Origin: Lysinibacillus parviboronicapiens | GTDB taxonomy: Bacteria > Bacillota > Bacilli > Bacillales_A > Planococcaceae | Assembly (NCBI RefSeq): GCF_003049575.1 | Contig: NZ_PYWI01000004.1 | Span: forward strand, 1-64,000 | Direction: 5' to 3' | Length of the DNA stretch: 64,000 nucleotides | Part shown: positions 52,611 to 61,673 of the stretch, in pieces | Layout: each line of letters begins with the position of its first letter | Position numbering within the stretch: the stretch's first letter is position 1 | The notes under the pieces: model-generated | What the model saw: only the letters and a program-made list of their open reading frames with translations | The model's database searches: none | What the model was told of the DNA's origin: nothing | Position numbers and translations under genes: made by a program

Positions 52611-53612
52611 ATTTTTGCGTAATAAATATAAAAAATAAGGGGCACCGATGCATGCTACCACAATTCCTGCTGGCACAGTTGCCGTTGAAATCGCCACGCG
52701 TCCGATTGTATCGGCAAGCATTAATAAGCTAGCCCCAATACATAGTGTTAACGGTAAAAAGAATTGATAGCGTGGTCCTACGAGCTGTTTCGCGATGTGG
52801 GGTGCCATTAAACCGATAAAGGCAATTCCACCAGTCACTGATACAGCCGCCGCAGCTAATGCTACAGCCACCACTAATAATTGTAGTCGCTCACGGCCAA
52901 TATTCATGCCTAAGCCGATTGCTGTTTGCTCGGTCATGGCCAGTACATTTAACACATTCGCTTTATAGAAAATGAATGGGATGCCTAGCACGAGCCACGG
53001 CACTAATGCCCAAAAGAACGGCCAATCGGTACCCCATACACTGCCTGCCAACCATTGTGCGATAAACTGCACATCACTGCGCTCCGCAGAGGAGATTAAA
53101 ATAATCATCACACCCGATAACGCAGAAGCCACACCTACCCCGACTAAAATGAACTGTATGGGTTGAACGCCTATATTCCGTTTATACGAGAAAAAGTAAA
53201 TACATAGTGCTGTGAACATTGCACTTAGAAACCCAACGACTGGTAGTACATAGGCAAAGTTAGGTAAATTCCCGTTGACAATTAAGTAGAACAATGTAAT
53301 CCCAACACCAGCACCCGCATTAATACCAATAATACCAGGGTCTGCCAAATCATTACGTGTTACCCCCTGCAATACGGCACCTGCAAGTGCTAGCGCCATC
53401 CCTGCCGCTGCCAAGACAAACATTCTTGGCAATCGCACAGAAAACAAGACGAATGATTCTTTAAAACTACCGTCTCCAAGTAAAATCGGTAGTATGCGAT
53501 CAATGGAAACCGAGGCAGCCCCCAGTGAAATGCCTAATACAAAAATAGCTAGCGTTAATATCAGCCACACAAATAGCCAAATTCGTTGCTTTTTTCGACC
53601 TGCATTAAGCAA
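52605..53612 (-). CDS. FecCD-family iron-siderophore ABC permease
   Basis: The 335-residue protein has about ten membrane spans and the FecCD patterns RLPRMFVLAAAGMALALAGA (residues ~58-77) and GFLSAMF, with GGIAFIGLMAPHIAKQLVG as the ATPase-coupling loop. The TTG start at 53612 overlaps the end of the preceding permease gene and has GGGAGG ahead. It is the second membrane subunit of the importer and the last gene. Confidence 0.92.
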   Translation of the reverse strand: MLNAGRKKQRIWLFVWLILTLAIFVLGISLGAASVSIDRILPILLGDGSFKESFVLFSVRLPRMFVLAAAGMALALAGAVLQGVTRNDLADPGIIGINAGAGVGITLFYLIVNGNLPNFAYVLPVVGFLSAMFTALCIYFFSYKRNIGVQPIQFILVGVGVASALSGVMIILISSAERSDVQFIAQWLAGSVWGTDWPFFWALVPWLVLGIPFIFYKANVLNVLAMTEQTAIGLGMNIGRERLQLLVVAVALAAAAVSVTGGIAFIGLMAPHIAKQLVGPRYQFFLPLTLCIGASLLMLADTIGRVAISTATVPAGIVVACIGAPYFLYLLRKND

Positions 53613-54606
53613 ATTGACGACCTCCCTTACGAACAAGTAAAAGGAAGAACGGCAGTCCGATAATAGAAACGATGGCTACAACAGGCGTTTCGAATGGTGC
53701 ATTAATCATCCGGCCAAGGAAATCTGCCGTTAACATAAACCAACCGCCAACAAGTGCACTCATCGGTAACACCAAACGATAGTCTGTGCCAACAAAGGCA
53801 CGTACAATATGTGGCACCATTAAGCCGACAAACGCCAAATTTCCTACAAGCGCCACGGCAGCACCGGCTAGAACGACAACAACCACCATCAGAACACCTT
53901 TAATGACAGTAGTATTTTGTCCTAAGCCAACTGCTACATCTTCATTTAAGCTTAAAATCGTTAACTGACGGCTATAAGCAAACGCAACAACTAGCCCTAC
54001 TACAATAAACGGTACAATGATGAGTGCTGTCCATGTCGTACCAATAAAACCGCCGCTCGTCCACATGGATACATCTTTAGCGATATTAAATAAAATCCCC
54101 GTGCCATCTGCAACGGCCTGTAATAGCGCAGAAACAGCCGCCCCTGCTAGCACCAGCTTCAACGGCGAAAAACCGCTCTTCGTCGATGTGCCAATCCCAT
54201 ATACAATCATCATCCCTATGCCCGCTCCGATGAAGCATGCAAAAATTAGGATATAGTATGAGATATTTGGCACAAAAGCCATGGTTACAGCAAGTGCAGC
54301 ATTCGCCCCTGCTGTAAGACCAAGAAGCCCTGGGTCTGCTAAAGGATTCCTGGTAACCCCTTGCATAATGGCCCCAGCCACTGCTAGTGCACTGCCGACA
54401 AAAATTGCTGCAATGATACGTGGAAATCGAATTTCCCGTAACACTGCATAATGCTTGCCACCACTTTGTCCAACAATGGCTTGATAGACATCTTGAATGC
54501 TCGTATTTGCTGCACCAACGCACAGTGAAATACTAGCCGTTGCTAGTAATAAAATCAGTGCAAGCAACATCTGAAGCCAAAATGGTAATTGTCGAAACTT
54601 TGTCAT
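53605..54606 (-). CDS. FecCD-family iron-siderophore ABC permease
   Basis: The 333-residue membrane protein has RFPRIIAAIFVGSALAVAGA (residues ~60-79) and the coupling loop GNLAFVGLMVPHIVRAFVG (residues ~255-273). It pairs with the next permease as a heterodimer for ferric siderophore uptake. The ribosome site is weak (GAAGG), 24 bases after the binding protein gene. Confidence 0.92.
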   Translation of the reverse strand: MTKFRQLPFWLQMLLALILLLATASISLCVGAANTSIQDVYQAIVGQSGGKHYAVLREIRFPRIIAAIFVGSALAVAGAIMQGVTRNPLADPGLLGLTAGANAALAVTMAFVPNISYYILIFACFIGAGIGMMIVYGIGTSTKSGFSPLKLVLAGAAVSALLQAVADGTGILFNIAKDVSMWTSGGFIGTTWTALIIVPFIVVGLVVAFAYSRQLTILSLNEDVAVGLGQNTTVIKGVLMVVVVVLAGAAVALVGNLAFVGLMVPHIVRAFVGTDYRLVLPMSALVGGWFMLTADFLGRMINAPFETPVVAIVSIIGLPFFLLLVRKGGRQFA

Positions 54607-54629
54607 TGCCTTCGCTACTCTCTACTGAT

Positions 54630-55556
54630 TTATTGTAAAAACTTCTCTTCAAAGAAATCGAGTTGATAATCTAATGTTATCGGATCATTAAAGTAAAATG
54701 CATTGGCATTGACCTCAAATAAACGACCATTTTTCACTGCTTCTAAATCTTTAAACCATGTAGCTTCTGTAAACGAAGTATCTTGGTCCATAAACATACT
54801 GAAAATAACATAATCACCAGCGTAGTCACCTAATACCTCTTGAGAAATCGCGAAATAACCTGGTTCCAACGCCACTTCTTTCACTTTTTCAGGCATCTTT
54901 AAGCCCATTGCTTGATATAAAATTTCTGTTCCACGACCCCAGTTATCTCCATAAAGATACAATTGTTTATTGAAGTTTTCTGCGACAGTAACGGTTGCGT
55001 CCTCACCGATTTTCTCTTTAATTTTAGTACCTACCTCTGTAGCACGTACTTTAAAATCTTCTACCCATGCTGTTGCTTCTTTTTCTTTATTTACTACCTT
55101 ACCAATTTCAATAAATTGCTGTAAATAATCCACTTTGCCGTAAGTAAATAACACTGTAGGAGCGATTTCAGCTAATTTATCAGCATTTTCAATACCACTT
55201 AAACCAAGAATTAAATCGGGTTCTAGCTCAAGAATTTTTTCAATATCTGTATTTTCAACAACCACTGCATCTTTAATGTCATCTTGGAAGTTTGGGTTTT
55301 TTGTCGCCCATGAATCAACACCAACGACATTAACATCAAGTTTTAATAAATCTCCAACAAATGAAGATAACACAACTACTCGTTTTGGATTAGCTGGTAC
55401 TTCCACAGGACCTGTTTCAGATTCATACGTAATCGTCTCTGCTGAAGAAGCCTCTTTAGAACCCTCACCCGATTTTTCAGCACTTTCTTCTTTGTTGCCG
55501 CATGCTGCTAGCACGAGTACAACCATCATAAACATTGGTAAAAGCCACTTTTTCAT
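54630..55556 (-). CDS. Iron-siderophore ABC substrate-binding lipoprotein
   Basis: The 308-residue protein has a lipoprotein signal (MKKWLLPMFMMVVLVLAACG, Cys ~19), an acidic linker, and the two-lobe periplasmic binding fold of class III. PKRVVVLSSFVGDLLKLDV starts lobe one and LEPDLILGLSGIENADKLAE is typical. I start at MKKWLL because AAAGGGGA precedes it; the frame extends upstream. It captures a ferric siderophore, probably hydroxamate or carboxylate type, for the permeases. Confidence 0.92.
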   Translation of the reverse strand: MKKWLLPMFMMVVLVLAACGNKEESAEKSGEGSKEASSAETITYESETGPVEVPANPKRVVVLSSFVGDLLKLDVNVVGVDSWATKNPNFQDDIKDAVVVENTDIEKILELEPDLILGLSGIENADKLAEIAPTVLFTYGKVDYLQQFIEIGKVVNKEKEATAWVEDFKVRATEVGTKIKEKIGEDATVTVAENFNKQLYLYGDNWGRGTEILYQAMGLKMPEKVKEVALEPGYFAISQEVLGDYAGDYVIFSMFMDQDTSFTEATWFKDLEAVKNGRLFEVNANAFYFNDPITLDYQLDFFEEKFLQ

Positions 55557-55569
55557 GTGTAAATCCCCT

Positions 55570-56358
55570 TTAAATTGTTTGTAATAAGTTATATGTAATG
55601 CACATTGGTTTGTCCGTTCTAGGATCCTTGCCAATGACCGCATCAATATTAAACACTTTCTGTAAAACTTCTGGTACAACCACTTCTTCTGCAGTACCGA
55701 ACTTCACAAGCTCTCCGTTTGACAGCGCCACAATATAATCAGAAAAACGTGCTGCTTGGTTTAAATCATGTAGCACCATGACAATCGTGCGTCCTTCATC
55801 CTCATTTAACTTGCTTAGTAATTCTAATACTTCTAGTTGATGTGCCATATCCAAATAAGTAGTTGGTTCATCTAAAAATATAATATCCGTTTCTTGTGCT
55901 AATGCCATCGCAATCCACACACGCTGACGTTGTCCACCAGATAGTGCATCAACCGTTTGTTGGCGAAATGCATCCGTTTTAGTTACCTGCAAGGCCCACT
56001 CAATCATGTCTTTGTCCTTTTGCGATAAATTGCCAAAGCCTTTTTGATAAGGGAACCGACCGTAAGAGACAAGCTCTTCCACCGTTAACCCATGCGCACT
56101 TTCAGGACTTTGTGGTAAAATGGCCAACTGTTTGGCCAATTCTTTTGTTTTCATCTTTGAAATATCTTGGCCGTCCAAAACGACATGTCCCTGATCATGC
56201 TTCAATATTCTCGTAATAGCCTTTAATAGTGTGGATTTACCACAGCCATTTGAGCCAATAATAGTTGTAATTTTTCCATCTGGAATTTGTAATGATAGAT
56301 CGTGCACAATCGTCTTGTTATCATAACCAACACGAATCGATTCAATTTGTAAACGCAA
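55570..56358 (-). CDS. Iron-siderophore ABC ATPase (YusV/FecE-like)
   Basis: The 262-residue ATPase has Walker A IGSNGCGKSTLLKAI (residues ~35-49), signature DALSGGQRQRVWIAMAL and Walker B IIFLDEPTTYLDMAHQ. It powers the siderophore importer. It starts at TTG (56358) with GAGAGG seven bases ahead. It is the first gene of a four-gene leftward operon (ATPase, binding protein, two permeases) under the Fur box at 56417. Confidence 0.92.
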   Translation of the reverse strand: MRLQIESIRVGYDNKTIVHDLSLQIPDGKITTIIGSNGCGKSTLLKAITRILKHDQGHVVLDGQDISKMKTKELAKQLAILPQSPESAHGLTVEELVSYGRFPYQKGFGNLSQKDKDMIEWALQVTKTDAFRQQTVDALSGGQRQRVWIAMALAQETDIIFLDEPTTYLDMAHQLEVLELLSKLNEDEGRTIVMVLHDLNQAARFSDYIVALSNGELVKFGTAEEVVVPEVLQKVFNIDAVIGKDPRTDKPMCITYNLLQTI

Positions 56359-56409
56359 ATCGTAACCTCTCTTTCTTTTTACTTCTCGACATGCTATGAT
56401 AATCAAAGT

Positions 56410-56468
56410 TTGTTAATGATAATCATTATCACTAAAATTAGTCTAGTTATCAGATAAGGTTTTGTCAA
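56410..56468. promoter_or_regulatory. Divergent promoters around a perfect Fur box
   Basis: TGATAATCATTATCA (56417-56431) is a perfect 7-1-7 Fur box. Rightward, TTGTTA (56410) and TAAAAT (56433) with a 17-base spacer enclose it. Leftward, TTGACA (complement of 56463-56468) and TAGACT (complement of 56440-56445) with a 17-base spacer place the start next to it. Fur should therefore control both the siderophore operon and the reductase gene. Confidence 0.85.
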
Positions 56469-56506
56469 ATACTTTTTTATTATTTTTTAAGGATGTGGCG
56501 ATAAAA

Positions 56507-57556
56507 ATGCAAGATGTATACGATGTAACAATTATCGGCGGTGGGCCTGCAGGTCTATATAGTGCCTTTTATAGTGGTTTAAGGGGATTAAAAACGAAGC
56601 TTATTGAAAGTCAGGATCAACTCGGTGGTAAAGTCTTGCTTTACCCAGAAAAGCTTATTTGGGATATTGGTGGTCATCCGCCAATTTTAGGTGAACAATT
56701 TGTCAAACAATTAATTGCGCAAGCAAAGACTTTTGACCCTACCATTCTAACTGGAACAAAGGTTGACTACATTGAGCGTCAAGAAGATAATTTTGTCATA
56801 CATACAGCTCTAGGTGACAAGCATTACTCGAAAACAATTCTTTTAGCGGTTGGTGGTGGCATTATTAACCCTCAAAAACTTACGCTCGAAGGCGCTGAAA
56901 AATATGAGATGACAAACTTACACTATACGGTACAGTCCTATCAGCGCTTTGTAGACAAGGAAATTATTATTTCTGGTGGTGGTAATGCAGCACTTGACTG
57001 GGCAGTTGAACTTAGCCCTATTGCCAAAAACGTAACCGTTGTATACCGTAAAGAAACACTTTCTGCGCATGAAGCAACTATCAAAGAGGCGCTGGCAGCC
57101 GGTGTCCAAATTGAATGTAATACAACCATTACAAAATTATCCGCCAATACCGATAAAACAGCTATTCAATTAGTCACATGTGAAAATTCAAAAACTAAAC
57201 AAAGTTATACACGTCAAATAGATGAAGTTATTGTCAGTCATGGCTATAATCGTGAGGCATCGTTAACTTTTGAAGAATCTATGACGATACCGAAGAAAGA
57301 TAATTATTATTACGAGGGAAAAGCGACTGGTGAAACTGCACAACCAGGTATTTTCGCAGCAGGCGACATTCTTTCATTCGAAGGGAAAATACATCTCCTA
57401 TTAGGTACTTTCCAAGATGCCGCAAATGCGGTCAACTCGGTGAAAACTTACCTAGAACCAACAGCCTATCGTAATGCGGTCGTATCTTCTCATAATGAGA
57501 TGTTCAAAGAAAAAAATCGTTCAATTATTGAAAAACAACTTGTACATTCAAAATAA
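56507..57556 (+). CDS. Ferredoxin/flavodoxin-NADP reductase-like flavoprotein
   Basis: The 349-residue protein is of the YumC/YcgT/IruO type. It has an FAD loop TIIGGGPAGLYSAFYSGLRG (residues ~8-27), an NADPH loop IIISGGGNAALDWAVEL (residues ~155) and a late FAD contact GIFAAGDI. IruO-like enzymes reduce siderophore-bound iron or support heme oxygenases, and B. subtilis ycgT is in the Fur regulon. The position beside a Fur box favours an iron-release role. I start at MQDVYD; the frame extends 15 codons upstream without a site. Confidence 0.88.
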   Translation: MQDVYDVTIIGGGPAGLYSAFYSGLRGLKTKLIESQDQLGGKVLLYPEKLIWDIGGHPPILGEQFVKQLIAQAKTFDPTILTGTKVDYIERQEDNFVIHTALGDKHYSKTILLAVGGGIINPQKLTLEGAEKYEMTNLHYTVQSYQRFVDKEIIISGGGNAALDWAVELSPIAKNVTVVYRKETLSAHEATIKEALAAGVQIECNTTITKLSANTDKTAIQLVTCENSKTKQSYTRQIDEVIVSHGYNREASLTFEESMTIPKKDNYYYEGKATGETAQPGIFAAGDILSFEGKIHLLLGTFQDAANAVNSVKTYLEPTAYRNAVVSSHNEMFKEKNRSIIEKQLVHSK

Positions 57557-57632
57557 TGACACTGAGCATTGTAACCTTCAACAAACCCCAACTCCTACTT
57601 GTTTGATGGTTGCAGCTTATTTCAAGCAAAGG

Positions 57633-57667
57633 AAACCCTCCTAAGATTATTTCTTAAGAGGGTTTTC
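57633..57667 (+). terminator. Intrinsic terminator
   Basis: aaaccctcctaag and tcttaagagggttt pair and are followed by TTCTT. It ends the reductase gene. Confidence 0.75.
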
Positions 57668-57935
57668 TTACACTGCTGTTTTTTCTATCCTCCAGTATAG
57701 AAGAGTTTTATACGTTCGTTAGCTCGTATCCGTAAAAGCCCGTTCATATTTTTAGACACATAAAATGCCACAGATGACTCCACCGGTTCATCTAGATACT
57801 ATTGAGTTTATTGACAGTCTGGCTATTAGCAAGACTTTACAGCTCTGAACGTTGACAAATTTATAGCAATCGTCACATGCATTTTTTACGCACATCACTT
57901 ACTCGTTAGCTGCTTGCTCCCTATTATTTTGGTTC
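57668..57935. other. Intergenic stretch, no feature
   Basis: No gene or RNA signature was recognised. Confidence 0.4.
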
Positions 57936-57975
57936 ATAAAAAAGGCACATCAACTATATTTCCATTGATATGCCT
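57936..57975 (-). terminator. Intrinsic terminator of the yppG-like gene
   Basis: Read leftward, aggcatatcaa and ttgatgtgcct pair and are followed by six Ts. Confidence 0.75.
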
Positions 57976-58003
57976 AATGATATTCGTTTTCCAGCAAGCT
58001 AAA

Positions 58004-58246
58004 CTATTTAAATAAACTTAACAATGACCCCATTTGCCTTAACATATTAACCCCGTTTGTTATTGTTCCCGCATGGCCCATTATTGCATTTAGACTATCT
58101 GGTAAATTTCCAAATTTAAAAGCCTGCGGTTGTTGCATAGGGTAAAAGAAAGGTTGCTCCTGTCTACCTTGATAAGAAGAGCCAAAACCTTGTCTATATC
58201 TTTGTGGGAGTGGTCTCCTTCTAGGATTGGGCGGATAAAATGGCAT
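58004..58246 (-). CDS. YppG-like small protein
   Basis: The 80-residue protein starts MPFYPPNPRRRPLPQRY, is rich in proline, glutamine and arginine, and ends with a hydrophobic ITNGVNMLRQMGSLLSLF helix, the YppG pattern. The B. subtilis relative is a small protein linked to spores or the cell surface; the role is unknown. GGGGGTG precedes the ATG at 58246. Confidence 0.8.
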   Translation of the reverse strand: MPFYPPNPRRRPLPQRYRQGFGSSYQGRQEQPFFYPMQQPQAFKFGNLPDSLNAIMGHAGTITNGVNMLRQMGSLLSLFK

Positions 58247-58539
58247 TGATTCACCCCCTATCAAATTGCGTTAAGATAGTATATGTTTGTATTTTTTTAT
58301 GGATTAGACATTCGGAGAAGTACTGATAAAGAATATCGTTATGTGGCCTAAAAAATATTAAATTCTAGTGATTTATGTCACTTGTATGTTGCCCTAGAGA
58401 GCATATAATGGCTCCATGATAGGCAATATTTGAAGCGACGCTTACGCCTGCAAAGGTTCTTTTTTCATGTCAACTTTATCGTTTGCAGGAACCATACTAT
58501 TTTTCATTTCATATGATAGAAATAAGAAAAATAAAGAAG

Positions 58540-59247
58540 GTGGTTGTAATTGCAAAATCCAAATATCTAGACTTTTTGTCCAGATTTGGTGTTGGGGGTG
58601 CACATCCTGGTGGTATTAATTTAACAAAGGAAATTTTTAAATCTGAGAACATTAGCACAACGTCTCATATTTTAGATGTAGGGTGTGGTACAGGCCAAAC
58701 TGCTGCCTATATAGCGCACAAATATGGAGCAAAAGTAACGGGCATCGATATCAATTCAATTATGGTAGCTAAGGCTACAGAGAGAATGAAAAAAAAACGT
58801 CTGCCAGTAACTATCAGGCAAGGTTCCATCGAACAAACTTTGTTACCGGCAAATACATTTGATTTTGTTATTTCTGAATCCGTGCTTTCTTTTGTCCATA
58901 AAGCTAGTGCCATTAAAGAAATCTTTCGTTTATTAAAGCAAGGTGGTCGCTTCATTGCCATTGAATTTACCATTAACCAACAGCTCGGCGCAAAGATTGA
59001 AGAGGAAATCAAACAATTTTATGGATTTGATTCCTGCTTTATGAAAAAGGATTGGATTGCTTTATTTGAACAAGCTGGTTTTACAAATATTCGTATACAA
59101 AAAAACAAATCCATCTCTTCGATACCTGAATATCACTACTCAAAGAATATAGAACCTGAACTTTACGAGCTAATGGAAACGCATTATGACATGAACTTGA
59201 AGTATAAAGAGGTTTTGGACTATAGAATTTATACATGTACTAAATAA
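58540..59247 (+). CDS. Class I SAM-dependent methyltransferase, 5' end damaged
   Basis: The roughly 235-residue protein has motif I LDVGCGTGQTAAYIA (about residues 47-61), the acidic ribose contact VTGIDINSIM, and LKQGGRFIAIEF after the catalytic core. The substrate is unknown. No in-frame ATG has a ribosome site. An excellent AAGGTGGTTGTAA-TTG start lies at 58550 but is one frame off and meets TAG at once. A single missing A in the AAA near 58562 would restore a start reading MQNPKYLDFLS. The listed start (GTG at 58540) is the best in-frame choice. Confidence 0.7.
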   Translation: MVVIAKSKYLDFLSRFGVGGAHPGGINLTKEIFKSENISTTSHILDVGCGTGQTAAYIAHKYGAKVTGIDINSIMVAKATERMKKKRLPVTIRQGSIEQTLLPANTFDFVISESVLSFVHKASAIKEIFRLLKQGGRFIAIEFTINQQLGAKIEEEIKQFYGFDSCFMKKDWIALFEQAGFTNIRIQKNKSISSIPEYHYSKNIEPELYELMETHYDMNLKYKEVLDYRIYTCTK

Positions 59248-59309
59248 TGAGTAGACATGAAGTGACTATTTAATGCAGACCTCGTTAGCATTGTTAAAAA
59301 TCTACGAGG

Positions 59310-59423
59310 TTATCTTTGGTTTATCGGAGCATTTTGCTCGTGTTCAGCGATCCATCTAGAAACCTGCTCAGGTTTTTTTCCATAATCATCAGGCAACGCT
59401 TCCCCAAACATTACAATCTTCAT
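59310..59423 (-). CDS. Possible 37-residue small protein
   Basis: Leftward from an ATG at 59423 the frame reads MKIVMFGEALPDDYGKKPEQ and ends in a TAA after NAPINQR. The composition is protein-like and the sequence is free of low complexity. The ribosome site is weak (GAACGGA). It may be a real microprotein or the tail of a lost gene. Confidence 0.3.
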   Translation of the reverse strand: MKIVMFGEALPDDYGKKPEQVSRWIAEHEQNAPINQR

Positions 59424-59505
59424 TTATGTCCGTTCTAATAGTATGCCCAGCGTTCACTGTTTTGCTGTTTTTTTTGACAGGTTGTCTACGTTATTTACAC
59501 CTTCC

Positions 59506-60039
59506 CTATAATTTCTTTTCTAATTGTTTTAATTTACGTAGGACAGCCTCTCTATTTTTTGCTAATTTTATATAGCCAGGTAGTGCATGTGATGCTGTTT
59601 TACCTGTAAAGTTTTTAGTTCGGAGTTTATCTGTCACATAGTCTATTAAATACTCTAGATGACTAGCGTTTAACGCCCAGATGGGTTGATTTGGCCCTAA
59701 GCTTGTTAAAAGGTAGTAGTCTAGTAAAAATACTGGATCTGTCCCTTGTGCATTTGACACCTTCGGATAGTAAACTTGTGTTGGATTAATTTTGATATGA
59801 CATTGGACAAGTTTTGTACAATAAGGGCATTCCTTATTGAGCTTACGATATTGACGTTCTTTTTCTTCCAGTGGAATATTGACATGTCGTTGACAGGCGT
59901 TGCATTGGCCTTGCGCAAAGGTTTTTACTAAATAGTGCATATCTTTCGTGTTACGGAAAGTACAACTTTCGCATTGTACAATATAGGTATTGTCCATTCT
60001 TTTCATGTGCGCACATTTCGTACATTTAGGACATTGCAC
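59506..60039 (-). CDS. Zinc-ribbon protein with four CxxC pairs
   Basis: The 177-residue protein has CPKCTKC (residues ~3-9), CESC (~24), CNAC (~47) and CPYC (~74), two ribbon-like pairs in the first 80 residues. A helical C-terminal part with HLEYLIDYVTDKLRTKNF and a basic tail follows. It is soluble. Translation starts at GTG with GAGG about 13 bases ahead. It resembles small Bacillales proteins with unknown nucleic-acid or metal roles; no named family is recognised. Confidence 0.75.
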   Translation of the reverse strand: MQCPKCTKCAHMKRMDNTYIVQCESCTFRNTKDMHYLVKTFAQGQCNACQRHVNIPLEEKERQYRKLNKECPYCTKLVQCHIKINPTQVYYPKVSNAQGTDPVFLLDYYLLTSLGPNQPIWALNASHLEYLIDYVTDKLRTKNFTGKTASHALPGYIKLAKNREAVLRKLKQLEKKL

Positions 60040-60141
60040 TAATACGGTATTTCCTCTTGACGTAAAGCTATAAAAATCAAAAGAAAAAGAATGGTGGATC
60101 TATAAATTTCGCCATAAAGGAACCTCCCTATGAATATAAAT

Positions 60142-60178
60142 AATCGCTAAAGTATAGGATAAATACTTTAGCGATTTT
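60142..60178. terminator. Bidirectional terminator
   Basis: aatcgctaaagta and tactttagcgatt form a 13-pair stem with T runs at both ends, between the DUF5713 gene and the zinc-ribbon gene. Confidence 0.8.
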
Positions 60179-60190
60179 ATATTATCTATT

Positions 60191-60508
60191 TTACCAATCT
60201 CTATTTCTAATTGCTTCTTCTATATCAATATCTATGTTATAAGCCTTTAAAACTAAAAAAACCGTATCTGCAATGGATTCTCTGGCAACTGTTTCAATTT
60301 GGCTACCGTTTTCTTCAAATTCTTCCGCAAGCTCATTCAGTTTATCGGTCATCTCATCTAATTTTTGTTGAACTGTTTCTTCCGTATATGCACCATGTTC
60401 AAGATAATGAGCAAATACCTCGATTGTTGCTTTCATCTTATCTACTAAAAAATCAGGGAAATACAAATCTCTATACATGTCCACTAAGTAATTCATTTCT
60501 TTCGTCAT
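60191..60508 (-). CDS. DUF5713 protein
   Basis: The 105-residue protein is acidic and helical (YRDLYFPDFLVDKMKATIEV, residues ~12-31, then DEMTDKLNELAEEFEENGSQ), the DUF5713 pattern. No catalytic motif is visible. AGGAGGG precedes the ATG at 60508. It is a single gene with its own terminator. Confidence 0.82.
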   Translation of the reverse strand: MTKEMNYLVDMYRDLYFPDFLVDKMKATIEVFAHYLEHGAYTEETVQQKLDEMTDKLNELAEEFEENGSQIETVARESIADTVFLVLKAYNIDIDIEEAIRNRDW

Positions 60509-60612
60509 AGAAAACCCTCCTAAATTAGGTTTTTTCACCAAAATTTATGGCTCAATTAATAGAGTAACATATTACATTATGTGTTATTCAAAGAATCTTG
60601 TGAATCCTGTAG

Positions 60613-61230
60613 TTATTTTATTTTTTCTATAAAATGCTTTAATATCCTAGCTGTTAAACCCCAAATTGTATACTTGTCATAATCAAAAAACCATTCCTCC
60701 ATGGTACGCGTCCTCCATTGATATTGTGTACCGTTGACGATTTTATCAAACGGAAAGTCTAGTGAAGGCACTGGTTCCACAGATACTAAGTGCATATAAG
60801 GCTCATACTTCAATAGCCATTGAAGTGGTACCGTAAATACCTCCTCAACCTCTTCTTTGTTGTAAGAATGCATAATTTGGTTAGTATCAATAGTTGCTAC
60901 AAATGGGTAGATAACAAATGAGGAAGAAGCAATATAAGGGCTTAATTGCCCTACAATAGTAATCGTTTTTGGATCAACACCTAATTCTTCAGTTGTTTCT
61001 CGTACAGCTGCTGCCATTGGGGATGCATCTGTTGCGTCGATTCGACCACCAGGAAAACTAATATCACCTGGCTGTTTTCTCATGGTGAATGACCGTACTT
61101 CGAAAAGGATATGCCATTCTTCATTCACCAGCACTAATGGAATCAAAATCGCTGAACGATAAGCTGTTTCCTCTCCTATAAATAGGGATTGATTTTGATT
61201 TAACTCTTTCTTCAGTTTATCTAGGAACAT
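60613..61230 (-). CDS. Nudix hydrolase, CoA pyrophosphatase type
   Basis: The 205-residue protein has SFPGGRIDATD followed by AAAVRETTEELGV, the Nudix box (residues ~57-82), preceded by MRKQPGDISFPGG of the CoA diphosphatase UPF0035 signature. It splits CoA or its disulfide to phosphopantetheine and 3',5'-ADP. GAGGGGAATTTT precedes the ATG. Confidence 0.9.
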   Translation of the reverse strand: MFLDKLKKELNQNQSLFIGEETAYRSAILIPLVLVNEEWHILFEVRSFTMRKQPGDISFPGGRIDATDASPMAAAVRETTEELGVDPKTITIVGQLSPYIASSSFVIYPFVATIDTNQIMHSYNKEEVEEVFTVPLQWLLKYEPYMHLVSVEPVPSLDFPFDKIVNGTQYQWRTRTMEEWFFDYDKYTIWGLTARILKHFIEKIK

Positions 61231-61360
61231 AAAATTCCCCTCACTTCAATATTTATATTCGTTTTTATCGTATCACTATTAGTTTGATGGATAAAGAATG
61301 CTTTCATAATTTTTTAAGCTTATGTACGCCAAGAAATGGATAGCCCAAACAGACAACGCA

Positions 61361-61660
61361 CTAGCTCCTAATCGTCTTTAACGAAAAGACATCCACAGTA
61401 GAATTGTAATGCTTTACTTCAATACCTGAGCTTTTTAAAAAATTATTTGCTCTGGGCCACCTTACTGAAATAACTGTACCTACTTCTTACTTAGCATAAT
61501 TTGGTTTACTAACAGGAACGTTTTCCATACATTTCGACCCTCGAAATTTCCACTGACAATCCTTAAAAAAACCAAATAATAGTCCTTACTTTGATTTCTT
61601 GGGTCATTTAACCATTCCTCGGTAGATGCGTTATCATAACCTACTTTATATTAAAAAAAG
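61361..61660 (-). pseudogene. Decayed gene of unknown family
   Basis: Leftward, one frame gives [20 protein letters not shown] and on to VSGNFEGRNV. A second frame continues with VPVSKPNYAK, a stop, then EVGTVISVRWPRANNFLKSS and on to a TAG at 61361. The ordered amino acid sequence across two frames and a stop suggests a pseudogene; its family is not recognised. Confidence 0.4.
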
Positions 61661-61673
61661 AAGGAGCGATAAA

